Source of the DNA: Leptotrichia sp. oral taxon 498
GTDB lineage: Bacteria; Fusobacteriota; Fusobacteriia; Fusobacteriales; Leptotrichiaceae
DNA length: 64,000 nucleotides
Direction: 5' to 3'
Assembly (NCBI RefSeq): GCF_002240055.1
Contig: NZ_CP016753.1
Location: forward strand, 496,001-560,000
Made by a program: the position numbers and the translations under genes. Positions 38,899 to 47,501 of the stretch are shown one piece after another. Positions within the stretch are counted from its first letter, which is position 1, and every line of letters starts with the position of its first letter. Under the pieces are notes generated by a model. It searched no databases. It saw nothing but the letters and a program-made list of their open reading frames with translations, and was not told the DNA's origin.

Positions 38899-39067
38899 CT
38901 TGTCAGCCTCTCTTCCATTTATTTTAATTTTATTTTTATTTTTATTACATAATTGCTACTTAAATTATACTACATTTCTTTATATTTTCATAGAATTTTT
39001 TTGTCTTTTGGAAAAATTTTATAAAAAATATAATTTACAAAAATAAAATTTTTATTTTCAGATAAAT

Positions 39068-40780
39068 TTATTTAGCCAAAAACTCTTTTACAAAATTAAC
39101 AACTTCCTCAACCTTAACCTCAACACTTTCTCCAGTTGCTCTATCCTTAACTTCTACAATTCCAGAAGATACACCTTTTCCAGCTACAATTTTAAGCGGG
39201 AATCCAATTAAGTCAGCATCTTTAAACTTAAATCCTGCTCTCTCATTTCTGTCATCTAAAACAACATCAATATTTTCATTTTTCAACGCCTCATAAATTT
39301 TTTCAGCAACATTTACTTGAGTTTCATCTTTTACATTAGCAATAATCACATCTGCAATATACGGTGCAATTGATTTTGGCCAAATAATTCCATATTCATC
39401 ATTTTTTTGCTCAATTACAGCCGACATCAATCTTGAAACTCCGATTCCATAACACCCCATCAAAATAACTTGCTGTTTTCCATTTTCATCCAAAACTTTC
39501 GCATTTAATGCTTTTGAATACTTATCTCCCAATTTAAAAATGTGTCCAACTTCCATTCCACGAGCAATTTTTAGCACACCTTTTCCATCTGGCGAAATAT
39601 CTCCCGCTCTAGCCGTTCTAATATCAGCAACCACATCATAATGCAAGTCTTCCAAATTAACATTAATAAAGTGATAATCCTTTTTATTTGCTCCTAACGC
39701 AAAATTTCTCACATATTTTACTGTTTCATCAATAACAACTGTAAGTCCTTCCTTTTTCTCATAAGACCCCGCAAATCCAGGAACAATCCCAAATTTTTCG
39801 CATTCTTCTTCAGTCATCATTTCCAATTCCATCGAAGCATTCACTGCATTTTTCAATTTAATTTCATTTACATCCAGATCTCCACGAATAAGTGCCAACA
39901 CATAATTTACCTTATCTTCCAACACTTCCTTCAACATAACCGCCTTAACAGTTTTTTCTTCTGGAATAGTCAAAAATTCTGACAATTCCTTAATTGTCTT
40001 AGTATTAGGCGTTTTAACCAATTCTTTTGGCAATTTTTCTTCTGTACTTTCCTTCAATTCAATGATACTCGTAGCTTTTTCAACATTTGCAGCATAATCT
40101 GATGAGTCACTATATAAAATATCATCTTCTCCATTTTCAGCAAGTACCATAAATTCATTTGAAGAATCTCCTCCAATCGAACCTGAATCTGCATCAACTG
40201 CTCTAAATTTTAATTCCATTCTTTCTAAAACTCTAGAATACGCATTTTTCATATTCAAAAATTCTTCATCCAACGATTCTTTTGTCAAGTGGAAACTGTA
40301 AGCATCTTTCATTAAGAACTCTCTTCCTCTCATAAGACCAAATCTTGGACGCATTTCATCTCTAAATTTTGTCTGAATTTGATACAAGCTAAATGGCAAA
40401 TCTTTATACGAAGTAATCGTATTTCTCACAATATCCGTAACAACTTCTTCATGTGTAGGCCCCAACGCAAATTCTCTCTCATTTCTATCCTTCATTCTCA
40501 TAAGTTCTGAACCATAAGCAAACCATCTTCCAGACTCTTCCCACAACGAAGCTGGTTGCAATACTGGCATTAAAATTTCCTGCGACCCAGCTCTATCCAT
40601 TTCCTCTCTAACAATATTCTCAATTTTTTTCAAAACCCTGTATCCCAGCGGCAAATAGCTATAAACTCCTCTCGTCAGCTGTCTAATCATGGAAGCTCTC
40701 AACATCAATTTATGACTTATTACTTCCGCTTCTTTTGGCGCTTCCTTACATGTTTTTAAAAATGCTTTTGATAATCTCAT
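39068..40780 (-). CDS. proS: Prolyl-tRNA synthetase
   Basis: A 570-residue class II synthetase of the bacterial type. The N-terminal catalytic core shows SYLPLGYRVLKKIENIVREEMDRAG and LMRGREFLMKDAYSFH. The inserted editing domain (about 230-385) has KAVMLKEV and FALGANKKDYHFINV. The motif 3 region MGCYGIGVSRLMSAVIEQ is followed by the anticodon-binding domain. The ATG follows GAAAGGA. It is a single-gene leftward unit. Confidence 0.98.
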   Translation of the reverse strand: MRLSKAFLKTCKEAPKEAEVISHKLMLRASMIRQLTRGVYSYLPLGYRVLKKIENIVREEMDRAGSQEILMPVLQPASLWEESGRWFAYGSELMRMKDRNEREFALGPTHEEVVTDIVRNTITSYKDLPFSLYQIQTKFRDEMRPRFGLMRGREFLMKDAYSFHLTKESLDEEFLNMKNAYSRVLERMELKFRAVDADSGSIGGDSSNEFMVLAENGEDDILYSDSSDYAANVEKATSIIELKESTEEKLPKELVKTPNTKTIKELSEFLTIPEEKTVKAVMLKEVLEDKVNYVLALIRGDLDVNEIKLKNAVNASMELEMMTEEECEKFGIVPGFAGSYEKKEGLTVVIDETVKYVRNFALGANKKDYHFINVNLEDLHYDVVADIRTARAGDISPDGKGVLKIARGMEVGHIFKLGDKYSKALNAKVLDENGKQQVILMGCYGIGVSRLMSAVIEQKNDEYGIIWPKSIAPYIADVIIANVKDETQVNVAEKIYEALKNENIDVVLDDRNERAGFKFKDADLIGFPLKIVAGKGVSSGIVEVKDRATGESVEVKVEEVVNFVKEFLAK

Positions 40781-40831
40781 CTTTTTTCCTTTCGCTATTT
40801 TTTATTATTTTATTTATATACTTATTATACT

Positions 40832-40862
40832 AAAAAAGACTGGTTATAGTCCAGTCTTTTTT
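40832..40862 (-). terminator. Intrinsic terminator of the LprI-like lipoprotein gene
   Basis: A perfect 12-bp stem (arms 40832-40843 and 40851-40862; AAAAAAGACTGG / CCAGTCTTTTTT) lies just past the stop at 40870 and is T-rich on both strands. Confidence 0.85.
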
Positions 40863-40869
40863 GAGCTTA

Positions 40870-41463
40870 CTATTTTAAATTATCGTACATTTTTGCCAGT
40901 TCAATTGTTCTCTCTTTTGTCATACTTGCTAGTGTACCTGAATATAACACTCCTGCCAGAGTTCCTCCATCGGCTTCTTTTGAAGCTTCATTTGCTTTTT
41001 TTTCTTTACTTTTTATCCAAGCTCTCTGAGAATTTCTTAATTTTTCTTTTTTGTCCTTTGACAATCTTTCCATTAGAAGTTTATACACTTTATTTAATTC
41101 TGCATCCCAAGCTTCGTAAAGTTCACTATTTGCATTTATCATTTCAGAAGTCACACCTGAGTCTAATTTACTTTGCAGTTCTTCTTCCAATTTTTCCATT
41201 TTGTTTTCTAATTCTTTGGCATAATTTCCATCTGACTGTTTGCTAAAACCACTATTTTGATTTTTAGCTTCAGCTTTATCTTCTTTTTCGTAGGAAACTT
41301 TTTGACCTTGAGATTCTTCTTTGGTATTATTTTTTGATGTCTGAACTTCTGTGAAATTTCCTGAATCTACTTTTGAAACTCTTTCAATTTTATTTTCTTT
41401 GCTTTCCTTAGAACAACTAAGAGCTGCAATTAATAAAATTAGAAAAATTGCTAATTTTTTCAT
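40870..41463 (-). CDS. LprI/DUF1311-like lipoprotein
   Basis: A 197-residue lipoprotein. The lipobox is AALSC (Cys17), followed by a polar Lys/Glu/Ser/Asn linker, a short coiled coil (about 80-105), and a C-terminal DUF1311 (LprI-N) domain: LYEAWDAELNKVYKLLMERLS, LRNSQRAWIKSKEKKA, and GGTLAGVLYSGTLASMTKERTIELA. The domain is named for a lysozyme-inhibitor-like group, so protection of the envelope is one idea, not shown. The cysteines found in many DUF1311 domains are missing here. The ATG at 41463 fits AAGGAG better than the upstream TTG. Confidence 0.75.
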   Translation of the reverse strand: MKKLAIFLILLIAALSCSKESKENKIERVSKVDSGNFTEVQTSKNNTKEESQGQKVSYEKEDKAEAKNQNSGFSKQSDGNYAKELENKMEKLEEELQSKLDSGVTSEMINANSELYEAWDAELNKVYKLLMERLSKDKKEKLRNSQRAWIKSKEKKANEASKEADGGTLAGVLYSGTLASMTKERTIELAKMYDNLK

Positions 41464-41561
41464 ACCAACCAACTCCTTCTTTTATCTTATAATATAAGTA
41501 TATCCCATTTTTCTTAAAAAGCAATTGTTAAAAAAATAATTAAAGCAAAAAATTTTTTTTG

Positions 41562-41590
41562 TTGAGAAAACAAAAGTTTCGTGCTATACT
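41562..41590 (+). promoter_or_regulatory. Sigma-70 promoter of the UPF0756 gene
   Basis: TTGAGA (41562-41567) and TATACT (41585-41590) with a 17-bp spacer. Confidence 0.65.
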
Positions 41591-41625
41591 CTAAAGAAAA
41601 GATTTTTTAGAGAGGAGAATTTATT

Positions 41626-42117
41626 TTGGAAAGTTATATATTTTTAATCTTAATTTTATTAGTTGGAACTATAAAATTTAACAAATCTATTGTATATGCA
41701 ACTATTTTTGTAATACTCTTAAAAATTTTATTTGATATTTCAAAATTTTATAATTTCAAATTTTGGGATATTGAAAAATTTATTACACAATTTAGAAAAA
41801 ATGGAATTAATTGGGGAGTTTTAATTATTACAATTGCGATTTTAATTCCGATTGCTACAGGAGAAGTTAGATTTTATCATCTATTCAATGCTTTTAAATC
41901 TCCAATTGGATGGATTACAATTTTCAGCGGAATTCTTGTATCGCTTTTATCTGCAAAAGGTGTGTCGCTCTTATCAAATCAGCCAGAAATTACAGTTACT
42001 TTAATTGCAGGAACAATAATCGGAGTTGTTTTTTTACGAGGAATTGCGGCAGGACCTGTCATTGCAAGCGGAATTACATTTTGCATTTTAAAAATTATGT
42101 CATTATTTTTTAAATAA
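41626..42117 (+). CDS. UPF0756 (DUF441) membrane protein
   Basis: A 163-residue membrane protein with four or five hydrophobic segments that matches the DUF441/UPF0756 family: GVLIITIAILIPIATGEV, a SPIGWITIFSGILVSLLSAKGVSLL stretch, and TLIAGTIIGVVFLRGIAAGPVIASGI. Function is unknown. The start codon is TTG, supported by AGAGGAG at good spacing and by the absence of a nearby ATG. It is a monocistronic gene between its own promoter and a bidirectional terminator. Confidence 0.85.
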   Translation: MESYIFLILILLVGTIKFNKSIVYATIFVILLKILFDISKFYNFKFWDIEKFITQFRKNGINWGVLIITIAILIPIATGEVRFYHLFNAFKSPIGWITIFSGILVSLLSAKGVSLLSNQPEITVTLIAGTIIGVVFLRGIAAGPVIASGITFCILKIMSLFFK

Positions 42118-42124
42118 AAAACTT

Positions 42125-42195
42125 TAAAAAATAGATAAAAAGGAACTACTCCTAATTTAAAATTAGAAGTAATTCCTAAAAATTCTATTTTTTAT
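42125..42195. terminator. Bidirectional terminator after the UPF0756 gene
   Basis: A long imperfect stem (AGGAA.TACT.CTAATT / AATTAG.AGTA.TTCCT) is enclosed by AAAAAATAGA / TCTATTTTTT between two convergent genes. Confidence 0.75.
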
Positions 42196-42197
42196 TT

Positions 42198-42503
42198 TTA
42201 TTTATATTTCAAAACTTTACTCGAAACAATTTTTCCATCTTCACTTACTCTCACTTGATAATAAGCATTTTCACCGTATAAAATCACTTTCCAGTTTCCA
42301 AAACCTTTTTTATAAATTCCCACATCTTGCGGTTTTACTTCCTCACCAAACTTATCTTTTATTTCCAAAATGCTATTTTCCACGACTGTATCTCTTGAAA
42401 CAACCGCTGAATTTGGAACCGTTCTCACTCCAACATAAGAGCAGCTTACAACCACTCCAAAACACGCTATTATTATCTTTTTTTTCAAATTATTTTTTTT
42501 CAT
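42198..42503 (-). CDS. Small hypothetical lipoprotein
   Basis: A 101-residue protein not recognised. It has a basic N-terminus, a hydrophobic stretch and a lipobox-like VVSC (Cys21), so it is probably a lipoprotein. The rest looks like a small beta domain (WKVILYGENAYYQVRVSEDGKIVSSKVLKYK). It follows the 70-residue gene upstream by 13 bp, suggesting one transcript with nrnA. ATG after AGGAAA. Confidence 0.65.
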   Translation of the reverse strand: MKKNNLKKKIIIACFGVVVSCSYVGVRTVPNSAVVSRDTVVENSILEIKDKFGEEVKPQDVGIYKKGFGNWKVILYGENAYYQVRVSEDGKIVSSKVLKYK

Positions 42504-42516
42504 ATCACTTTTCCTA

Positions 42517-42729
42517 TTATCTATTTACAACTTCTATATTTATTTCAAAATTTAACTTCGTTTTTTCTTCATCCAAATAATTAAAATCAATTTTTTTTAG
42601 TATCGCATTTGGATTTTTGGCTAAAATATCATTAATATTTTGATTCATTTCTTCTATTTTTTCAAAATGATTTACTAATTCATCATTTGTAAAACCTTTC
42701 ATTTTTAAATAATTAAACATATCGAACAT
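42517..42729 (-). CDS. Small hypothetical protein
   Basis: A 70-residue soluble protein of unknown function. The N-terminal part (residues 1-40) is predicted helical (MKGFTNDELVNHFEKIEEM) and the C-terminal part alternates charged and hydrophobic residues as in a beta pair. It sits between nrnA and a small lipoprotein in a tight leftward run. ATG after AGAGG. Confidence 0.6.
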   Translation of the reverse strand: MFDMFNYLKMKGFTNDELVNHFEKIEEMNQNINDILAKNPNAILKKIDFNYLDEEKTKLNFEINIEVVNR

Positions 42730-42762
42730 AGATTTTTACCTCTTTTTTTATTTTTACAAAAT

Positions 42763-43752
42763 TTAAAGTTTTTCATACACTTTTTTTACAATTTCATCAA
42801 AAGTCAATTCAGTTCTAAATCCTGCCGCTTTTATGTGACCGCCACCACCAAAGTTTTGTGCTAATTCATTTACATTGTATTTATTATTTGCACGAAAACT
42901 TCCTTTTACCGAGCCGTCCACTTCTTCTCTTGCAAAAAGCGAAATTTCCATACCTTCTATTTTTAAAAGCATTTCAGCGATTCCGTCGGTGTCATCTTTT
43001 TCAATTCCCAGTTCTTTCATCTTTTCCTGCGTCAAATAGTAATATGCAAAACCGTAGTTATGATCAATTTTTTTATTTTTATAAACTTCGCCAAAAAAGT
43101 CTATTTTTTTCTCACTGACGGCAAAAATTATATTTGCAATTTTATGATTATCTGCTCCCGCTCCTATTAATTTGGAACAGACAAAAAATGTGTGCTCAGT
43201 AACATTGTCGTGTCTAAAATTTCCTGTATCATTAATTATTCCAAGATACATATATTTGGCAATTCTTTCGTCCAATTCAATATCAAATATCTTCAAAAAC
43301 TGATATAAAAGCTCACAAGTGCTGCAAATATCTTCTATGTAGTTGAATTCGGCGTGTTCTGTGTTACTTATGTGATGGTCAATATTTATTGAATTTTCAC
43401 TTTGTTTTTTTATTTCCACAGATTTTTGATAACGCTCTTCATTTGCACAGTCCAGACTTATAAACAGATCATTTTTTTTATTTCTTAAGTCATTTTCCTG
43501 TAAAAACTTCTCATAGCTTAAAATAAGCTTTGTATCTTCAAAATGACGCATATATTTTGGCAGTTTGTCATCTACCACAATTTGAACATTTTTTTTGTTA
43601 TCAAATTTTTTTATCATAAAATAAAATGCTAAAAGTGAACCAAGCGCATCTCCATCAGGATTTATATGAGCTGTCAACACAATATTTTTTGATTTTTTGA
43701 TTTTTTCTCCAATTTCTTTTGGCGTAATATTTCCTCTAAAATTTTTTTTCAT
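42763..43752 (-). CDS. nrnA: DHH-family oligoribonuclease / pAp phosphatase NrnA
   Basis: A 329-residue DHH-DHHA1 phosphoesterase. The metal sites are HINPDGDALGSLLAF, ISLDCAN and IDHHISNTEHAEFNYI. The DHHA1 domain ends with the substrate-binding AQNFGGGGHIKAAGF. Family members degrade nano-RNA and 3'-phosphoadenosine 5'-phosphate. ATG after AAGGTGA. It lies 16 bp after the SPOR-protein gene, in the same direction. Confidence 0.93.
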   Translation of the reverse strand: MKKNFRGNITPKEIGEKIKKSKNIVLTAHINPDGDALGSLLAFYFMIKKFDNKKNVQIVVDDKLPKYMRHFEDTKLILSYEKFLQENDLRNKKNDLFISLDCANEERYQKSVEIKKQSENSINIDHHISNTEHAEFNYIEDICSTCELLYQFLKIFDIELDERIAKYMYLGIINDTGNFRHDNVTEHTFFVCSKLIGAGADNHKIANIIFAVSEKKIDFFGEVYKNKKIDHNYGFAYYYLTQEKMKELGIEKDDTDGIAEMLLKIEGMEISLFAREEVDGSVKGSFRANNKYNVNELAQNFGGGGHIKAAGFRTELTFDEIVKKVYEKL

Positions 43753-43768
43753 TCTTCACCTTCTTTTT

Positions 43769-44458
43769 TTATTTTCCTGTGCCTCTTACCATATAACTAC
43801 CGCCATATCTAGATTTTACAGTTTTTTGCATAGAATTTAATTTATTTTGGTCATTTGTCATATTAGACATCACAACATATGCTGTTTTTCCATTCACAAC
43901 CGTTTTTTTATAATAAAAATTTCCACCTAATTTTTTTGTTATACTTCTAGCTGAGGCCTCTGTTTTTACAGATGCCACTTGAATATATTTTTTGGGACCT
44001 TTTGTGGATTCAACTTTTGCTCTTTGTGCTTTTTCCTTTTCAATTCTTGCGGCTTCCTCTTTTGCCTTTTGTTTTTGTTTTTCTAATTCTTGTCGATTAT
44101 TTCTTTGTTGTTCTTTAATCTTTTCCTGAATTTTTTTTTCATCTTCATTTTTTTTATTATCTTTATCTTTTTCTGCATCTTGTAAATTTATATTTTTTGT
44201 TTTGTTGTCATCAGTCTTTAAATCATTTATGACATTTTTATTATTTTCTTCAATATTTTTTTGTGGCAAAGTCAAGTTATTTTTATAATCTTTAGATTTA
44301 AAAAAATTTTTTTCTCTGACTTTTACATCTTTTTTTATTTCATTTGTTGTAGTTTCTTTAGACTTTTTAAAATTAAAAGTAAGAACTCCTAGACAAATAA
44401 TAACTACTAGAATTGCCACGCTTCTCAAAATTTTATACGGATTTAATCGATAACTCAT
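43769..44458 (-). CDS. SPOR-domain membrane protein
   Basis: A 229-residue bitopic protein: short cytoplasmic N-terminus, one membrane segment (about 12-30), a long Lys/Glu/Asn-rich coiled-coil-like spacer (30-155), and a C-terminal SPOR domain (YIQVASVKTEASARSITKKLGG...VVNGKTAYVVMSN). SPOR domains bind denuded peptidoglycan at division sites, so a role in cell division or septal wall is likely. It lies between mtnN and nrnA. Confidence 0.85.
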   Translation of the reverse strand: MSYRLNPYKILRSVAILVVIICLGVLTFNFKKSKETTTNEIKKDVKVREKNFFKSKDYKNNLTLPQKNIEENNKNVINDLKTDDNKTKNINLQDAEKDKDNKKNEDEKKIQEKIKEQQRNNRQELEKQKQKAKEEAARIEKEKAQRAKVESTKGPKKYIQVASVKTEASARSITKKLGGNFYYKKTVVNGKTAYVVMSNMTNDQNKLNSMQKTVKSRYGGSYMVRGTGK

Positions 44459-44575
44459 ATTTTTCCCCTTTCTTAAAATAGTAAAAAATATTTTAATATG
44501 ATCCCATAATTTGTTATATAAATAAAATTTATTAAAATTAATATAATTTTTTATAAAAATTTTATATAATATATT

Positions 44576-45241
44576 TTATATTATTTCCTTCAAAATTTCT
44601 TTTGAATTTTTTGCTGCCAATTTTACAAAGCTGCAGTACTCTATATCTGACTCGTCGGTAATGCTATCTGAAATAGAACGAATTATTAAAAATTTAACAT
44701 TTAGACGACTACAAACTTGCGCGACAGCACCACTTTCCATATCCACGCAAAGCGCTGAAAAATCTTTACCCAGTTTTATTTTTACATCTTTTTTACTAAT
44801 AAACTGATCCCCAGTCAAAATTCTTCCAAAAATAACTTTATGACTTATATTTTGAACTTTTTCCAAAAGATTTTTATCCGATTCAAAAGCCCACTGTTTC
44901 ATCTGCGGAATCTGACCTATTTTATAGCCAAACGCTGTAGCATCGACATCGTGCTGAATAACATCAACTCCCGCAACGACATCTCCAACTTTCAAATTTT
45001 TACTTAACGAACCTGCGACCCCCGAAAAAATAACAGTTTTTACATCAAATTTTTCTACTAACAGCGTCGCAGTAATCGCCGCATTCACCTTTCCAATCCC
45101 CGACTGGACAAAAACGACTTCTTTCTCATTAAATTTTCCACGAAAAAAAGGAATTCCACTTATCACTTCTTCTTTTATATCTTTAATTTCTTTTTTTATT
45201 TCAGCCGCTTCTTCATCGACGGCTCCAATAATTCCAATCAT
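44576..45241 (-). CDS. mtnN: 5'-methylthioadenosine/S-adenosylhomocysteine nucleosidase
   Basis: A 221-residue nucleosidase that removes adenine from MTA, SAH and 5'-deoxyadenosine. Motifs are the N-terminal GIIGAVDEEAAEIKKEI, FVQSGIGKVNAAITATLL, FSGVAGSL, and the purine-binding VDMESGAVAQVC followed by RSISDS. 5'-Deoxyadenosine removal would support the radical SAM enzymes encoded here (PflA, HemZ). The ATG has AGGAG 13 nt upstream, which is a long spacing. Confidence 0.96.
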   Translation of the reverse strand: MIGIIGAVDEEAAEIKKEIKDIKEEVISGIPFFRGKFNEKEVVFVQSGIGKVNAAITATLLVEKFDVKTVIFSGVAGSLSKNLKVGDVVAGVDVIQHDVDATAFGYKIGQIPQMKQWAFESDKNLLEKVQNISHKVIFGRILTGDQFISKKDVKIKLGKDFSALCVDMESGAVAQVCSRLNVKFLIIRSISDSITDESDIEYCSFVKLAAKNSKEILKEII

Positions 45242-45273
45242 AATTTAAATTTAACTCCTCTTTATTTTTTATT

Positions 45274-46200
45274 TTATCTCTCTACATGAATCGAAGAATT
45301 TATTAATAAATCCAATGTCTGTTCGTAATTATAACCTAGAGAAGCTGTACTTTTAGGGAGTAAACTTGCGGCAGTCATTCCAGGTAGCGTATTTACTTCC
45401 ATAAAATAAGGCGTGTCTTCATTTACCACCATAAAGTCTATTCTTGAAAAACTTTCACATTTTAGCCCATAATAGCTATCTTTTGCAAATTTATTTATTT
45501 CGTTTTGAACTTTTTCACTAAATTCATAGACATATTCTTTTGCCCCACCTTTTGCATATTTAGATTCAAAGTCAAAGTAATCCCCTGCAAGTGCTTCGAT
45601 TCTTATAGTTGGAAAAACTTTTCCATCAATCACAGGAACACTAATTTCAACTCCAGTTAAAACTTCTTCAATAAGAGCTTCTTTATCCATGCTAAACACC
45701 AAATCAAGCCCTTTGTCAAGTTCTTCTTGATTAGAAACAAAGCTTACTCCGATGCTTGAACCTCCGCTATTTGGTTTTACAACAACTTTATCTCCCAATT
45801 TTTCTTTTATTTCATCGAAATTCGCAGTTTCTCCACGACGAACGCTTATCCATTTTGCAATTCTAACTCCGTATCCTGCGACAATTCTTTTAGAAAATTC
45901 CTTGTCCATACAAACTGCACTTGACATCACGCCAGGCCCACTGTATGCTACTCCAAGACTTTGTAAAATGGCCTGTATTCTTCCATCTTCTCCGAAAACT
46001 CCATGAAGTGCAATATAAGCAAAATCAAGATTTAAATCTTTTACTTTTTCAAAAACTTCATTTTCCTTTTCAATTACAATATCAAACACTTCATATTTGT
46101 CCCTATTCAAATTTGCTACAATCTCACTTCCAGTTTTCAATGAAATTTCTCTTTCTGTCGAAACTCCACCTCTTATTACTCCTACTCTTATTTTACTCAT
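45274..46200 (-). CDS. ddl: D-alanine--D-alanine ligase
   Basis: A 308-residue ATP-grasp ligase for the D-Ala-D-Ala peptidoglycan precursor. It shows the N-terminal VIRGGVSTEREISLKTG, HGVFGEDGRIQAILQSLGVAYSG, VVKPNSGGSSIGVSFV and the C-terminal FMEVNTLPGMTAASLLPK. A Tyr in the AYSG motif is the D-Ala-specific (not D-Lac) form, so no vancomycin-type change is indicated. It is 32 bp upstream of mtnN, in the same direction. Confidence 0.97.
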   Translation of the reverse strand: MSKIRVGVIRGGVSTEREISLKTGSEIVANLNRDKYEVFDIVIEKENEVFEKVKDLNLDFAYIALHGVFGEDGRIQAILQSLGVAYSGPGVMSSAVCMDKEFSKRIVAGYGVRIAKWISVRRGETANFDEIKEKLGDKVVVKPNSGGSSIGVSFVSNQEELDKGLDLVFSMDKEALIEEVLTGVEISVPVIDGKVFPTIRIEALAGDYFDFESKYAKGGAKEYVYEFSEKVQNEINKFAKDSYYGLKCESFSRIDFMVVNEDTPYFMEVNTLPGMTAASLLPKSTASLGYNYEQTLDLLINSSIHVER

Positions 46201-46382
46201 TTTTTAAATCCTTTCTTTTTTCTTTTTTTATTATATTTTATTTTATTTTTTTTATTTTGTTTTTTTTACTTATTTTTCTTTACTTCACTTTATTTTTTAT
46301 TTAATATTTATTTTCGAAAAAAATTTAAAAATTAATTTATGAATTTTTTTTATTTTTAAAAATCTTTTTTAATTACTTTAAA

Positions 46383-47321
46383 TTAAAATACTCCTTCAAA
46401 ATCTTTTTTTTCAAATTGGTGTTTTTTCCCACAAAAATGACATTCCACTTCAATTTTCCCTTGCTCTTTCAAGATTTCATCAATTTGCTCTTTTCCCAAA
46501 GTGATTAAACCCTTTAAAAATGTTTCTCTTGAACAGTTACATTTATACTCAATTTCACTTTTTTCCAAAATTTCAAAATTTTCAACATACTTCTTTTTAT
46601 GATTTCCATCAACATCTTCAGTTTCTTCAAACACCGAAATATCTTCATACAAAAGCTCAACTATTCTCTCAAGACTAAATCCACCATTTAATAATTCTGT
46701 AATACTTCTAATTTTTCTTAACTTATCTTCCAGTTTATCTATAAAATCATCTTCTGCGCCAGGAAGAAGCTGAATTAAATAACCTCCTGCACGATTCACG
46801 CTTCCATCTTCGTTAAGTTTTACTCCAAGTGCAACAACTGACTTTATTTGTTCCGACTGTAAAAAATAACTTGCAACAATATCTGCTATATCTTGGTTTT
46901 CTAGCGCAACCATTCCTGAAAAAGGCATTTTTAGTCCAATATCTTTTCTAACTTGCATTATTCCATCGCCAATAAGTTTAATTCTCCCTTTTTCATCTCT
47001 CACGAAATTTCCATCTTTGTCTACAAGTTTAGCATTTGAAGTATTTCCAACATATCCTTTTACATGGCCTTTCATATTCGCAGTTGCAACCATTTTCCCA
47101 TAAGCTCCGTCACCGCTTATTTCCACCGAAATAAGTCCATCTGCCACTTTCAAATCCTTTCCCATCATAGCTGCGGCAGTAAGCAGTTTTCCAAAATTAA
47201 CTGTTGCAATCGCATCCAGTCTGTGTATATTTTGTACTTCTTTCACAACTTGTGTAGTATCACAGACAAAAAATCTGGCACATTTACTTGTCCCTCTTAT
47301 CAATTCTGATTTTTTTCCCAT
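46383..47321 (-). CDS. hslO: Redox-regulated chaperone Hsp33
   Basis: A 312-residue Hsp33. The N-terminal domain shows the substrate-binding core GDGAYGKMVATANMKGHVKGYVGN, a flexible linker follows, and the C-terminal zinc redox switch has the C-x-C (YKCNCSRE) and C-x2-C (ECHFCGKKH) pairs. Oxidation releases zinc and activates the holdase. The ATG at 47321 is preferred to the GTG three codons earlier, although the ribosome binding site is weak. Its promoter is at 47373-47400. Confidence 0.95.
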   Translation of the reverse strand: MGKKSELIRGTSKCARFFVCDTTQVVKEVQNIHRLDAIATVNFGKLLTAAAMMGKDLKVADGLISVEISGDGAYGKMVATANMKGHVKGYVGNTSNAKLVDKDGNFVRDEKGRIKLIGDGIMQVRKDIGLKMPFSGMVALENQDIADIVASYFLQSEQIKSVVALGVKLNEDGSVNRAGGYLIQLLPGAEDDFIDKLEDKLRKIRSITELLNGGFSLERIVELLYEDISVFEETEDVDGNHKKKYVENFEILEKSEIEYKCNCSRETFLKGLITLGKEQIDEILKEQGKIEVECHFCGKKHQFEKKDFEGVF

Positions 47322-47372
47322 TTTTCCCACTTTCTATTATTACCTATATTTAAATTTTCACTTTATGTGTAA

Positions 47373-47400
47373 ATTATACAATATTTTTTTATATTTTCAA
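47373..47400 (-). promoter_or_regulatory. Sigma-70 promoter of hslO
   Basis: Minus-strand TTGAAA (47395-47400) and TATAAT (47373-47378) with a 16-bp spacer. Confidence 0.65.
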
Positions 47401-47424
47401 AACTATTTTTACTAGAAAAACAAA

Positions 47425-47461
47425 ATAAAAAAATCTCACTATCTAAAATTAGCGTAGCGAG
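47425..47461 (-). terminator. Intrinsic terminator of lysS
   Basis: On the minus strand, CTCGCTA and TAGTGAG (arms 47455-47461 and 47435-47441) form a 7-bp stem with one mismatch, followed by seven T residues, about 40 bp past the lysS stop. Confidence 0.65.
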
Positions 47462-47501
47462 AAAAAATTTTATTAAATAATATTTTTTTAAACTAAATAA
47501 T

